Made by a program: the position numbers and the translations under genes. From DASYPQ01 sp041488095 (lineage in GTDB: Bacteria; Planctomycetota; UBA1135; GCA-002686595), in contig JBGPOP010000016.1 in the NCBI GenBank assembly GCA_041488095.1, forward strand, positions 1-64,000: a DNA stretch of 64,000 nucleotides. The letters are read 5' to 3'. Of this stretch, positions 42,780 to 52,343 are shown in pieces. Numbering within the stretch: the stretch's first letter is position 1; each line of letters begins with the position of its first letter. The notes beneath the pieces were generated by a model. It ran no database searches. It saw only the letters and a program-made list of their open reading frames with translations, and had not been told where the DNA came from.

Positions 42780-43802
42780 TCAGATGGGGTGGACGGGTCC
42801 GGACCCGTCCGCCGCGGCGCGCAGCGTGCGTCCCACGAACACCGGGACCATCTCGCGGCGGTAGTCGGCATCCCCGGGGATGTTCGCGAGGGGATGACAC
42901 TGCACGAAGGCGGCCGCCGCGACCACGGCGATGGCATCGTCGAAGGACGTCTGGTCCGGCCGGCTGCCGATCAACAGGCTGCGCGTCTTCTGGACCCGCA
43001 CCGGCCGCGCCGCGAGCGCCGTCAGGACGACGTCCGCGTCCGCGACGGCGCCGGAATCGTCGAGGTCGAGGCGGGCGGCGACGCCCAGCAGGGGGAAGTC
43101 GATCGAGCCGCGATCGCGCAGCTTGCCGTAGGCGCCGCGGTGACCGGGCGGGGTCGGCCCGAGGCGCACCTCGACCAGGATCTCGGCCGGTTCGAGTCTC
43201 TTGTTGAAGATCCCGTCGGCCACCCAGAAGTCGTCGATCGGGACGCTGCGCCGTCCTTCGGGGCCCTCGATCTCGAGCGTGGCCGAAAGCGTCATCAGCG
43301 CCGGCGCCGTGTCGTTGCTCGCCGCGGCGACGCACTTCTTCCCTCCCGCGACGACGTGGCACAGCGCGCCGTCCTTCTTGAGGCAGTAGCCCAGCGCCTG
43401 CCGCCAGAAGTAGGTCTGGTTGTACCACTGGCAGCGCGTGTCGAGCATCACGTTGCCGCCGATCGTCCCCATGCTCCTGAGCTGGGGACCGGCGACGATG
43501 CTCGCGGCCTGTGCGAGCGCGGGCGCGCGGCGGCGGAGCAGCGGGTGCTCGGCGACCGCTGAGAGGCTCGTCATGGCGCCGATCGCGAGCCAGCCGTTCT
43601 CGATCTCGCGCACCCCGCGGAGCTCCTCGATCCCGGCCAGCGACACGAGCACGTCGGGAGTGAAGAGCTCGTGCTTCATGTTGGGGAGGAGATCCGTGCC
43701 TCCGGCGACGACCATCGCCGAGGGTCCGGCCTCGGAGAGCAGCGTCACCGCCTCGGAGACCGTCCGCGGCCGCGCGAGCTCGAACTGCGGGAGCCTGAGC
43801 AT
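42780..43802 (-). CDS. Molybdenum hydroxylase FAD subunit with extra 4Fe-4S site (HcrB-like)
   Basis: A 340-residue CoxM/XdhB-type FAD subunit. MVVAGGTDLLPNMKHELF and GTIGGNVMLDTR are the FAD motifs. It carries an insert RCQWYNQTYFWRQALGYCLKKDGALCHVVAGGKKC with Cys124, 140, 148 and 157. The spacing (16, 8, 9) matches the 4Fe-4S ligands of 4-hydroxybenzoyl-CoA reductase beta as I recall them. It takes electrons through FAD and this cluster to or from the molybdenum centre. It is the last of three minus-strand genes. Confidence 0.85.
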   Translation of the reverse strand: MLRLPQFELARPRTVSEAVTLLSEAGPSAMVVAGGTDLLPNMKHELFTPDVLVSLAGIEELRGVREIENGWLAIGAMTSLSAVAEHPLLRRRAPALAQAASIVAGPQLRSMGTIGGNVMLDTRCQWYNQTYFWRQALGYCLKKDGALCHVVAGGKKCVAAASNDTAPALMTLSATLEIEGPEGRRSVPIDDFWVADGIFNKRLEPAEILVEVRLGPTPPGHRGAYGKLRDRGSIDFPLLGVAARLDLDDSGAVADADVVLTALAARPVRVQKTRSLLIGSRPDQTSFDDAIAVVAAAAFVQCHPLANIPGDADYRREMVPVFVGRTLRAAADGSGPVHPI

Positions 43803-46186
43803 CAGCGCCGTCCCCCACGCGACAGGACGGGGGACCTCGCCTCCTTCTCGCGCAGCGCCTTGAGCACCTTGCCTGGCGTGAACGGCAGATGCTTCAGGCG
43901 GATCCCGACCGCGTCGAACACGGCGTTCGAGATCGCGGGGATCGAGGGGTGAAGCGGTCCCTCGCCGGCTTCCTTCGCGCCGTAGGGTCCCTCGGGGTCG
44001 AGGCTCTCGACGATCAGCGCGTAGAGCTCGGGCGTGTCGACCGCGGTCGGGATGCGGTAGTCGAGCAGGGACGGGCCCGCGTGCAAGCCGAAGCGGTTCA
44101 CGTCGTGGTCCTCGAGGAGCGCCTCGGCGATCCCCATGTAGGCCGAGCCTTCCATCTGGCCGGCGACGAGCATCGGGTTCAGCGCCCGTCCGCAGTCGTG
44201 CGCGATCCAGACCTTCTCGCAGGTGATCCGTCCGGTCTCCAGGTCGACGGAGACCTCGGCCACGTGCGCGGTGAAGGAGTACGCCGGCGCGGCGCCGATC
44301 GTGCCGCCGCGGTAGTCGCCGCCGAGCGTGGGGGTGTTGTACGACCCGGTCGAGCCGAGCGTGTCGAAGCGCTCCTCCGCGATCTGGAACGCTTCCGCGA
44401 TCGGGATCGAGCGCGAGGCGTCGGCCAGGTCGATCGCGCGGCCCGAGGCGAGGCGCACGCGGGAAACCTCGACCTTCCAGGCCTCGGCCACGGCCTGGAC
44501 GATCTGCGCACGGAGCTTGCGGCAGGCGTCGATCGTGGCGTTGCCGACCATGAACGTGACGCGCGAGGAGTACGCGCCGAGGTCGACCGGGCAGAGGTCG
44601 GTGTCGGCCGCGACGACGCGCACGTCGAGCACGTCCAGGCCGAGCTCCTCGGCGACGAGGTAGGCGACGACGGAGTTCGACCCCTGGCCGATGTCGTTGC
44701 CGCCGGTGAACACCGTGACGCGTCCGGATCGCTCGAGGGCGAGCTGGATCCCGGCCTGCGGCAGCGGATTCGGGTACACCGGATAGTTCGTGCCCGAGAT
44801 GTACATCGAGCCGGCGACGCCGAGCCCGCGGCCGCGGGGCAGCCGGCCGCGGCGCTCGCGCCAGCCGCTGGCTCGCTCGACCTCGTCGAGGCAGGCGAGG
44901 AAGCCGTTCGAGGTGATGCGCTGGCCGTTGACCGTGTGCGTGTTCTCGCCCTGGAAGTTCTTGCGCCGGATCTCGATCGGGTCGAGCCCGAGCTTCTCGG
45001 CCACCTGGTCGAGCTGCACCTCGAAGGCGAAGCGCGGCTGCACCGACCCGTGCCCGCGCTTCGGCCCGCAGGGCGGCTTGTTGGTGAAGACCCGCGTGCT
45101 GTCGAAGCGGTAGCTCGGGAAGTGGTAGGGGCCGGTCAGGAGCTGTCCGGCGTAGTAGGCGGTCACCAGGCCGAAGGAGCTGTAGGCCCCGCCGTCGATC
45201 AGGATCTTCGCGTCGACGCCGGTGATCCGCCCGTCCTTCTTCGCGCCGGTCTTGTAGCGCATGTGCATCGGGTGGCGGCCGCGGTGGGCGTAGAAGACCT
45301 CCTCGCGCGTCCAAAGCATCTTGACCGGGCGCCCGGTGATCATCGCGAGCTTGGCCACGCAGAACTCGAGGCTGAAGGGGTCGGACTTCCCGCCGAAGGC
45401 GCCGCCCAGCGCGGGCTGGACGACGCGGATCCTCGCGATCGGCAGCTCGAGGACGCGCGCCAGGGCGCGCTGCACGTAGTGCGTGATCTGGGTCGCCGAC
45501 CAGACCGTCAGAAGGCCGTCGGCGGAAAATTGGGCGACGGCACAGTGCGGCTCGATCGGGGTGTGCGTCGTGCCGTGGAAGAAGTAGTCGTCCTCGACGA
45601 CGACGTCGGCCCGGGCGAGCTCGCCCTCGATGTCGCCGAAGGAGAGGGCCACGTGCTTCGAGATGTTCCCGGGACCCTTCGAGTCCTCGTGGATGCGCGG
45701 CTCGACGGCCGCGAGCGCCTCGAAGGGATCGTAGAAGGCCTTCAGCGGCTCGTACTCGACCGCGATGAGCTTTACCGCCGCGTTGGCCGTGTCCTCGTCG
45801 ACTGCGGCGACTGCGGCGACCTCGTCGCCGACGAAGCGGACCTTGTCGAGCGCGAGCGCGTGCTCGTCCGGCGTCCAGGGGATCACGCCGTACGGGATGG
45901 GCATGTCCTTGCCGGTGATGACCGCGTGCACGCCGGGGAGCGCGAGGGCGCGCGAGGCATCGATCGACCGGATCCGCGCGTGGGCGTGGGGGCTGCGCAG
46001 GGTCTTGGCGTGGAGCATCCCGGGCAGGGCGATGTCGTCGGCGTAGACGGCCGCTCCGGTCGCCTTGGCCAGGCCGTCGACCTTGGGCAAGGGCTTCCCG
46101 ATGACGCGGAAGTCGCGGTTCTCGCGGTCGCCGGGCGGGCGGTCGCCCCAGGGAGCACCCGGGCCGTGCAGATCTCGCGCGCCCAT
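43802..46186 (-). CDS. Molybdenum hydroxylase molybdopterin subunit (HcrA-like)
   Basis: A 794-residue Moco-binding subunit. GKPLPKVDGLAKATGAAVYADDIALPGMLHAKTLRSPHAHARI starts the fold, VVQPALGGAFGGKSDPFSLE and PCGPKRGHGSVQPRFAFEVQLD the central part, VFTGGNDIGQGSNSVVAYLVAEELG the pterin region, and GAKEAGEGPLHPSIPAISNAV the catalytic Glu. These are the features of xanthine dehydrogenase / 4-hydroxybenzoyl-CoA reductase alpha subunits. The substrate is not identifiable from sequence. It starts one base inside the previous stop (TGATG). Confidence 0.9.
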   Translation of the reverse strand: MGARDLHGPGAPWGDRPPGDRENRDFRVIGKPLPKVDGLAKATGAAVYADDIALPGMLHAKTLRSPHAHARIRSIDASRALALPGVHAVITGKDMPIPYGVIPWTPDEHALALDKVRFVGDEVAAVAAVDEDTANAAVKLIAVEYEPLKAFYDPFEALAAVEPRIHEDSKGPGNISKHVALSFGDIEGELARADVVVEDDYFFHGTTHTPIEPHCAVAQFSADGLLTVWSATQITHYVQRALARVLELPIARIRVVQPALGGAFGGKSDPFSLEFCVAKLAMITGRPVKMLWTREEVFYAHRGRHPMHMRYKTGAKKDGRITGVDAKILIDGGAYSSFGLVTAYYAGQLLTGPYHFPSYRFDSTRVFTNKPPCGPKRGHGSVQPRFAFEVQLDQVAEKLGLDPIEIRRKNFQGENTHTVNGQRITSNGFLACLDEVERASGWRERRGRLPRGRGLGVAGSMYISGTNYPVYPNPLPQAGIQLALERSGRVTVFTGGNDIGQGSNSVVAYLVAEELGLDVLDVRVVAADTDLCPVDLGAYSSRVTFMVGNATIDACRKLRAQIVQAVAEAWKVEVSRVRLASGRAIDLADASRSIPIAEAFQIAEERFDTLGSTGSYNTPTLGGDYRGGTIGAAPAYSFTAHVAEVSVDLETGRITCEKVWIAHDCGRALNPMLVAGQMEGSAYMGIAEALLEDHDVNRFGLHAGPSLLDYRIPTAVDTPELYALIVESLDPEGPYGAKEAGEGPLHPSIPAISNAVFDAVGIRLKHLPFTPGKVLKALREKEARSPVLSRGGRR

Positions 46187-46785
46187 CACGCACCCCGCTT
46201 CTGTCGCTCGGCCCGAAGCCTGGCTGCGGCCTCGCGTGCGCGGGCCTGCGCCTCCTCGGGTTTCATGCGCTGCGCCTCCCACGAGCGCGGCGCCGGCGCG
46301 ATGCCGAGCGATTCGGCGATCGCGAGCTCGACCGCCTCGAAGATCTGCGTGTAGCCCGTGCAGCGGCACAGGTTCCCGGAGAGGGCCTCGCGGATCTCCG
46401 CGCGGGTGGGACACGGGTTCGTGTCCAGGAGCGCGCGGGCCGAGAGCATCATCCCCGGCTGGCAGAAGCCGCACTGGAGCGCGCCGCACTTGTCGAAGGC
46501 CGCCTGGATCGGATCGGGCCCGACGCCGCCGGCCTGGATGTGGAGCGGCATCAGCCCTTCGATCGTCGTGATCTCGCGTCCCTCGACCGTCGCGGCGACC
46601 GTGATGCAGGAAAGCCAGGGCTTCCCGTCGACGAGCACGGTGCATGCCCCGCAGTCGCCCTTGTCGCAGCCCTGCTTGGATCCGATCAGGCCCAGGCGGT
46701 AGCGCAGGACCTCGAGCAGGGTCCAGTGGTCGGGAGCCGCGACCTCGACGTCGTCGCCGTTGACCTTCAAGGAGAGCGAACGCAT
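46186..46785 (-). CDS. Molybdenum hydroxylase 2Fe-2S subunit
   Basis: A 199-residue protein. GSKQGCDKGDCGACTVLVDGK is a plant-type 2Fe-2S site, and CGFCQPGM with NLCRCTGY the second cluster site. It channels electrons between Moco and FAD. It is about 40 residues longer than usual because of a C-terminal Glu/Arg-rich helical tail (about 165-199). It heads the three-gene hydroxylase operon and is 52 bases from the end of recQ. Confidence 0.92.
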   Translation of the reverse strand: MRSLSLKVNGDDVEVAAPDHWTLLEVLRYRLGLIGSKQGCDKGDCGACTVLVDGKPWLSCITVAATVEGREITTIEGLMPLHIQAGGVGPDPIQAAFDKCGALQCGFCQPGMMLSARALLDTNPCPTRAEIREALSGNLCRCTGYTQIFEAVELAIAESLGIAPAPRSWEAQRMKPEEAQARAREAAARLRAERQKRGA

Positions 46786-46837
46786 GGCCTCATTCTCGCC
46801 GCTCGTGTGAGGGAGGACAAGCGCGGGACGCGTCCGA

Positions 46838-48862
46838 TCACGCCATCCCGTGCTCCCGGATCGCCGCCAGGAATGCCGGACCGAGGTCCGCGGCCTTCTT
46901 GTCGCCGACTCCCTTGGTCGCGCGGAACTCCTCGGGCGTCCGCGGCCTCCGCGCGGCCATCGACAGCAGCGTCCGGTCGTTGAACACGATGTACGGCGGC
47001 ACGCCGCGATCGCGCGCGATCTCGCGGCGCAGTTCGCGCAGTCGATCGAAGAGAGCCTGGTCGGGCGGGGGGAGGCCCTCCTCCGTCGCGGACGCGCGGA
47101 CCGCGCTCCTCGTCTTCTCGCCCTTCGACTTCGGCACCACCGGCGCGAAGAGCGCCACCGACCGCTCGCCGCGCATGACCTCGACGCCGCTCTTCGAGAG
47201 GAAGAGGATCGGGTACTCGCCGTCGGCGACGCGCAGGTGGCCCTGGCCGACGAGCTGCTCGATCCACGCGCGCACCTCGCGCGCGCCGTGCTCCTTCAGC
47301 AGGCCGTAGGTCGACAGCGCGTCGTGCCCGGTCTGGCGCATCTTCTCGGTCCTGGCGCCGCGCAGAACGTCCGTGACGTGCGCGGCACCGAAGCGCTGGC
47401 CGGTCTTCACGACGCACGAGAGGACCTTCTGCGCCACGACCTCTCCGTCCGCCACGCGCTGGATCTCGCCCAGGCACACGTCGCAGGCCCCGCAGCCTCC
47501 TTCCCGTCCGGGGAGCGTCTCGCCGAAGTACTCGCACAGCGCGCGATGGCGGCACAGAGCGCCGGTGGCAAGGTTCCACACGTGGGAAAGACGCTCGAGC
47601 GCGTCCTGCAGATCCGCGCCCGCGTCCTGCACGCCGCCCGCCTGCGCCTCCCGCGCGCTGTGCTCGATCAAGTTCCTCCAGCCGTGGAAATCCGCGCCGC
47701 CGTAGAACAGGACGCACTCGGCCGGCAGACCGTCCCGCCCGGCGCGGCCGGTCTCCTGGCTGTACTGCTCGACGCCCTTCGGCAGGCTCCCGTGCACGAC
47801 GAAGCGGACATCCGGGCGGTCGATCCCCATCCCGAACGCGACCGTGGCGACGACGACGTCGAGATCCTCGGCCTGGAAGGCGCGCTGCGTGCGCTTGCGC
47901 TGCGAGGGCTCGAGCCCGGCGTGGTAGGGCTCGCAGCGGACGCCTCGCGCGCGAAGCTCGGCGGAGAGCTCCTCGACATCGCTCCGGCGCAGGCAGTAGA
48001 CGATGCCGGCCTCCTGCGCGTGCCGTGAGAGGACGCCCTCGACCTGCGAGGCGAGATCCCTCCGCGGCAGCACGCGGTAGGTCAGGTTGGGACGGTCGAA
48101 GCTTCCCACCATCATCTCGGGCTCCCGCAGGGAGAGCTGCGCGGCGATGTCCTCGCGCACGCGCTGCGTCGCGGTCGCGGTGTAGGCCTGGATCGGCATC
48201 CCGGGCAGCCTCCGCCGCAGCTCGCCGAGCTCCCGATACTCGGGGCGGAAGTCGTGACCCCAGTGGCTGATGCAGTGGGCTTCGTCGATCGCGACGCCGG
48301 AGAGCCCGAAGCCCTCCAGCCGCTCGAGGAAGCCCGAGGTCATCAGCCGCTCCGGCGAGACATAGAGCAGCTTCAGCGCTCCGCGCTCGAGATCGCGCTC
48401 GACCTCGCGGCGCTCGGAGGACTCCTGGGCGCTGGTCAACATCTCCGCGGGCACTCCGTCCTCACGAAGCGCATCCACCTGGTCCTGCATCAGCGAGATC
48501 AGCGGGCTGACCACGACGGTCAGGCCCGGCCTCAGGAGAGCGGGTGCCTGGTAGCACAGGCTCTTCCCTCCGCCGGTCGGCATGACGAGGAGCGCGTCGC
48601 GGCCTTCCAGCGCCGCGCGCATCGCCCGGTCCTGGAGCGGCCGCAGCTCCTCGAACCCGAAGGTCCGCCGGACGACCTCGAGCAGGGGGGCCAGAGGATC
48701 GCCGAGGACCGCCCCGGGCTCCGGCCCGGGGGACACAGATATAGAGGAAGGAAGCTCCACGTCCGGGGGACCGATTGGAGCAGGTCGCGGTGTCGGATCA
48801 AGCCGTCGTTTTTCTCCTTCGGAGGCATTCGGGACGGCTCGGGAGCTTGTGCGACCGGTCAC
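46838..48862 (-). CDS. recQ: ATP-dependent DNA helicase RecQ
   Basis: A 674-residue helicase. After a 65-residue disordered N-terminus, FGFEELRPLQDRAMRAALEGRDALLVMPTGGGKSLCYQAPAL has the Q motif and Walker A, IDEAHCISHWGHDFRPEY the DEAH box, QETGRAGRDGLPAECVLFY motif VI. A zinc-binding RecQ-C domain (CEYFGE...GCGACDVC), a winged helix and a C-terminal HRDC domain (about 590-674) follow. It unwinds DNA 3' to 5' in recombination. The long N-terminal extension may mean a later start, for example at the VELPSS region. Confidence 0.93.
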   Translation of the reverse strand: MTGRTSSRAVPNASEGEKRRLDPTPRPAPIGPPDVELPSSISVSPGPEPGAVLGDPLAPLLEVVRRTFGFEELRPLQDRAMRAALEGRDALLVMPTGGGKSLCYQAPALLRPGLTVVVSPLISLMQDQVDALREDGVPAEMLTSAQESSERREVERDLERGALKLLYVSPERLMTSGFLERLEGFGLSGVAIDEAHCISHWGHDFRPEYRELGELRRRLPGMPIQAYTATATQRVREDIAAQLSLREPEMMVGSFDRPNLTYRVLPRRDLASQVEGVLSRHAQEAGIVYCLRRSDVEELSAELRARGVRCEPYHAGLEPSQRKRTQRAFQAEDLDVVVATVAFGMGIDRPDVRFVVHGSLPKGVEQYSQETGRAGRDGLPAECVLFYGGADFHGWRNLIEHSAREAQAGGVQDAGADLQDALERLSHVWNLATGALCRHRALCEYFGETLPGREGGCGACDVCLGEIQRVADGEVVAQKVLSCVVKTGQRFGAAHVTDVLRGARTEKMRQTGHDALSTYGLLKEHGAREVRAWIEQLVGQGHLRVADGEYPILFLSKSGVEVMRGERSVALFAPVVPKSKGEKTRSAVRASATEEGLPPPDQALFDRLRELRREIARDRGVPPYIVFNDRTLLSMAARRPRTPEEFRATKGVGDKKAADLGPAFLAAIREHGMA

Positions 48863-48926
48863 GGGCAGGCTACACCCTGCGTAGACCGCGCGCCCCTCGC
48901 CACCCTCGCACTACCGGTCCCCGCCC

Positions 48927-50195
48927 GTGCACGTCGCGATCATCGGCAACGGAATCGCCGGCATCACCGCCGCCCGCGAGCTGCGCAAGCGCAAGCCCGA
49001 CTGGCGGATCACCGTGATCTCGGGCGAGTCGGACCACCCCTATTCGCGGCCGGCCCTCATGTACGTGTTCATGGGGCACCTGCGCTACGAGCACACCAAG
49101 CTCTACGAGGACTGGTTCTGGCCGAGGAACCGGATCGACCTCGTGCGCGCGTGGGTGACGCGCATCGACGTCGCGAGGAAAGTGGTCGAGCTCGACCATG
49201 GAGCGCCGATCGCCTGGGACCAGCTCGTGATCGCGACCGGGAGCCAGTCGAACAGGTTCGGCTGGCCGGGGCAGGACCTCGCGGGCGTGCAGGGACTGTA
49301 CGGCCTCCAGGACCTCGAGCTGCTCGAGGGGAACTGCCGCGGCGCCAAGCGGGCGGTGATCGTCGGCGGCGGCTTGATCGGCATCGAGCTGGCCGAGATG
49401 CTCCACTCGCGCGGGATCGCCATCACCTTCCTCGTCCGCGAGGCCTCCTACTGGAGCAACATCATGCCCGCGGAGGAGTCGCAGCTCATCAACCAGGTCA
49501 TCCGCCGCGAGGGCCTGGACCTGCGCCTGTCGACTCAGCTCCGTGAGATCGTCGACGACGGGAAGGGCCGCGCCTGCGCGGTGATCACGGACCGGGGCGA
49601 GAAGATCGAGTGCCAGCTCGTCGGCTTGACGGCGGGGGTGTCGCCGAGCATCGGCCTCCTGGCCGGCTCGGGGATCGAGACCGGCCGCGGCGTGCTCGTC
49701 GACCCGTCCTTCCGCACGAACGTCCCGGGAGTCCATGCGGCCGGGGACTGCGCCGAGATCCGGATGCCCGGCGGCAAGAACCGCATCGAGCAGCTGTGGT
49801 ACACGGGAAAGATGCACGGCCAGGTGCTCGCGCGCGTGCTGGCGGGGGAGGACGCGAGCTACGACCGCGGGATCTGGTTCAACTCGGCCAAGTTCCTGGA
49901 CCTCGAGTACCAGACCTACGGCCTGGTCCACATGAACGTGCCGGGGGAGAGGAACCTGTACTGGCAGGCGGGGGACGGCCTCCACGCGCTGCGCCTCGTC
50001 TACACGGACGAGGCCGTGATCGGCTTCAACGCGCTCGGGATCCGCTATCGGCACAAGACGTGCGAGCGCTGGATCCAGGAGAAGCGCAGCGTCGAGTACG
50101 TGATGCAGAACCTGCCCGAGGCGAACTTCGATCCCGAGTTCTTCCGACGGCACGAGCGGGAGATGGTGCGGGCCTGGAAGGAGCAGATCGCGTGA
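48927..50195 (+). CDS. NAD(P)/FAD-dependent oxidoreductase
   Basis: A 422-residue pyridine nucleotide-disulfide oxidoreductase family protein. HVAIIGNGIAGITAARELRKR is the FAD-binding motif, AVIVGGGLIGIELAEML the NAD(P) motif, and GVHAAGDCAEIRM the C-terminal FAD site. The redox-active CxxC is absent, so it resembles ferredoxin/rubredoxin or NirB-type reductases. The start is GTG at 48927. It overlaps the next gene by four bases, so it very likely passes electrons to or from that membrane Fe-S protein. Confidence 0.85.
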   Translation: MHVAIIGNGIAGITAARELRKRKPDWRITVISGESDHPYSRPALMYVFMGHLRYEHTKLYEDWFWPRNRIDLVRAWVTRIDVARKVVELDHGAPIAWDQLVIATGSQSNRFGWPGQDLAGVQGLYGLQDLELLEGNCRGAKRAVIVGGGLIGIELAEMLHSRGIAITFLVREASYWSNIMPAEESQLINQVIRREGLDLRLSTQLREIVDDGKGRACAVITDRGEKIECQLVGLTAGVSPSIGLLAGSGIETGRGVLVDPSFRTNVPGVHAAGDCAEIRMPGGKNRIEQLWYTGKMHGQVLARVLAGEDASYDRGIWFNSAKFLDLEYQTYGLVHMNVPGERNLYWQAGDGLHALRLVYTDEAVIGFNALGIRYRHKTCERWIQEKRSVEYVMQNLPEANFDPEFFRRHEREMVRAWKEQIA

Positions 50196-51448
50196 GCGCA
50201 GGCTGGGTCGGCACGACGGCCATCGGCCTGATCGCGCTCGGCGCCTCGTGCGCGTTCTGGTTCGCGGCGAGGGGCAGGACGCCCGGGATTCGGCACGACG
50301 GGATCATGTTCCGCGCGCTCACCGCGCGCGGCGCGATCGCCTGGCTGCTCGGGATCCTCTTCACCGGCTTCTACGTCGTCCTGTACTTCTACGAGGATCT
50401 GCAGGGGAAGGGCTTGCCGAGGGTTCTCGACGGAGGGATCCGACTGCTCGACCCGCTCTCCCGCGCGCTCTCCGGTCACGACGCCGACAAGTGGTTCCTG
50501 TACGGAACGCTGTACACGCTCGCCGTGCTCGTGATGGGCGTGCGGATGCTCGCGAAGTACCGGCACAACCGCTACCACCAGGTGCGGACCTGCTCGGTGA
50601 TGTTCTTCCAGCTCGGCTTCGCCTACCTGATCCCGGCGTTCCTGAAGGCGCTCGCGCAACCCGAGTTCTACTTCAGCTACTTCTGGCCGCTGAAGCCCTA
50701 CTACCTGTTCCCGAGCGGCATCCGCGACCTCATCAGCCGGCCGGGCGGGGTCGGCGTGTTCATGATCGCGTGGGCCGCGATCGCGACCTTCGTCGCGACA
50801 CCGGTGCTGACCTTCTTCTACGGCAAGCGCTGGTACTGCTCGTGGGTGTGCGGCTGCGGCGGGCTCGCCGAGACGCTCGGCGACCCCTTCCGGCAGAACT
50901 CGGACAAGTCGCTGCGCGCGTGGAGGATCGAGCGCGTGACGATCCACTCGGTGCTCGTCCTGATCGTGATCACGACGGTGCTGCTCTGGCTCAACGCCTG
51001 GAAGGGGATCCTCGGCGGTGCGTCGCAGACGTTCGAGCGCCTCTACGGCCTGTACATCGGCGCGATCTTCTCGGGGGTCGTCGGTGTCGGCTTCTACCCG
51101 ATCTTCGGCAGCCGCGTGTGGTGCCGCTTCGGCTGCCCGATGGCGGCGATCCTGGGCTTCTTCCAGCGTTTCTTCAGCCGCTTCCGGATCACCACGAACG
51201 GTGGGCAGTGCATCTCCTGCGGCAACTGCTCGACCTATTGCGAGATGGGGATCGACGTGCGCGCGTACGCGCAGCGGGGAGAGAACATCGTGCGCGGCTC
51301 GTGCGTGGGCTGCGGCGTGTGCGCGGCGGTGTGCCCGCGCGGGGTGCTCTCGCTCGAGAACGGCAGCACGCACGCGGATCGCTACGCGGGCGCGGACCGG
51401 CCGGTGCAGGCGTTCCTGGAGGCCGCCGGGGTTCGCCCGCGGACCTGA
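50192..51448 (+). CDS. Membrane polyferredoxin (NapH/RdxA/CcoG-like)
   Basis: A 418-residue protein with about six hydrophobic helices. The NapH-type YCSWVCGCGGLAE and WCRFGCPMAAILGF motifs lie on cytoplasmic loops, and a C-terminal domain has two 4Fe-4S sites (CISCGNCSTYCEMG and CVGCGVCAAVCPRG). It likely moves electrons between quinone and the paired FAD protein. The start is GTG at 50192, overlapping the stop of the reductase gene as GTGA. Its exact role is unknown. Confidence 0.85.
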   Translation: MSAGWVGTTAIGLIALGASCAFWFAARGRTPGIRHDGIMFRALTARGAIAWLLGILFTGFYVVLYFYEDLQGKGLPRVLDGGIRLLDPLSRALSGHDADKWFLYGTLYTLAVLVMGVRMLAKYRHNRYHQVRTCSVMFFQLGFAYLIPAFLKALAQPEFYFSYFWPLKPYYLFPSGIRDLISRPGGVGVFMIAWAAIATFVATPVLTFFYGKRWYCSWVCGCGGLAETLGDPFRQNSDKSLRAWRIERVTIHSVLVLIVITTVLLWLNAWKGILGGASQTFERLYGLYIGAIFSGVVGVGFYPIFGSRVWCRFGCPMAAILGFFQRFFSRFRITTNGGQCISCGNCSTYCEMGIDVRAYAQRGENIVRGSCVGCGVCAAVCPRGVLSLENGSTHADRYAGADRPVQAFLEAAGVRPRT

Positions 51449-51529
51449 GGCTCCTGCCGGGGGCGAGTCCAGCCGATAAGCACCGAGCCCTCGTCGCGGG
51501 CGTGAACCGCCTGCAAGGATTCGGAGGTC

Positions 51530-52132
51530 GTGCAGAGCCCGAGCATTCTCTCCCAGCCCGCCCTGGTCCTCAACCGGTCCTGGCTCGCGATCCACACCGT
51601 GCCGATCCGGCACGCGCTCCATCTGATGTGCACGGGCGCGGCCAAGGCGGTGCAGCCGGATACCTACGAGGTCCACGGCTTCGAGTCCTGGGCCGACCTC
51701 GCCGTGCCGCCGGACGAGCCGTGCATCCGGAGCGTGCGCCTGCGGCTCAAGGTGCCCGAGGTCATCGTGCTGACGCGCCACGACGGCCTGCCGGTGCCCT
51801 CGGCGGTGTTCAACCGCAGGAACCTGTTCCGCCGCGACCACAACACCTGCCAGTACTGCGGCGCGCGGCCGGGGACGTCGGAGCTGTCGATCGACCATGT
51901 CGTGCCGCGTGCGCAGGGAGGCAGGAGCTCCTGGCGGAACTGCGCGCTCGCGTGCACGGAGTGCAACCACAGGAAGGGCGGCCGCACGCCGCGGGAGGCG
52001 GGGATGCGGCTCCTCGGCCGGCCGGAAAAGCCGGACTGGACGCCGTTCCTCGAGATTCCGGTCGGACGCGTGCGGCAGAGCTGGCGGCGATTCGTCAGCG
52101 AGAGGTACTGGGAGGCGCGGCTCGAGCCTTGA
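51530..52132 (+). CDS. HNH endonuclease family protein
   Basis: A 200-residue protein. LVLNRSWLAIHTVPIRHALHLMCTG is the N-terminal part common in a widespread HNH family, then CQYCG...LSIDHVVPRAQGG and NCALACTECNHRKGGRTP form the HNH/zinc core (two CxxC pairs, DH, N, H). It probably binds and nicks DNA; the biological role is unknown. The start is GTG at 51530, after a GGAGG with only two bases of spacing, so a later start is possible. Confidence 0.82.
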   Translation: MQSPSILSQPALVLNRSWLAIHTVPIRHALHLMCTGAAKAVQPDTYEVHGFESWADLAVPPDEPCIRSVRLRLKVPEVIVLTRHDGLPVPSAVFNRRNLFRRDHNTCQYCGARPGTSELSIDHVVPRAQGGRSSWRNCALACTECNHRKGGRTPREAGMRLLGRPEKPDWTPFLEIPVGRVRQSWRRFVSERYWEARLEP

Positions 52133-52220
52133 GTTCGCCGTCGGCCGCATCGCTCTCGGGCGGCGGCGGAAGGGGTCCCGTCTGTCTCGCGCTCTCCGAC
52201 GGAGAGCAGGCCCGCGACAT

Positions 52221-52334
52221 TCACGTCGAGAATCCCAGCCGGGGCAGGACCACGAGCTGGAGCAGGAGCCATGCGGCCAGGACACCGAGCAGGATCAGGA
52301 TGTCGTGCAGCACGTTCCCATCTTTTCGGTCCAC
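52221..52334 (-). CDS. 37-residue single-span membrane protein next to YeeE/YedE pair
   Basis: GTG at 52334 begins a 37-residue protein: VDRKDGNVLHDILILLGVL, then AAWLLLQLVVLPRLGFST. One membrane helix ends in LPRLGFST. It starts nine bases after the end of the YeeE-like gene, so it is the third gene of that run. Small proteins with this end (VLPRLG.T) have been seen beside sulfur-transport genes in my general knowledge; I could not search. Confidence 0.5.
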   Translation of the reverse strand: MDRKDGNVLHDILILLGVLAAWLLLQLVVLPRLGFST

Positions 52335-52343
52335 GGTGCGGAT

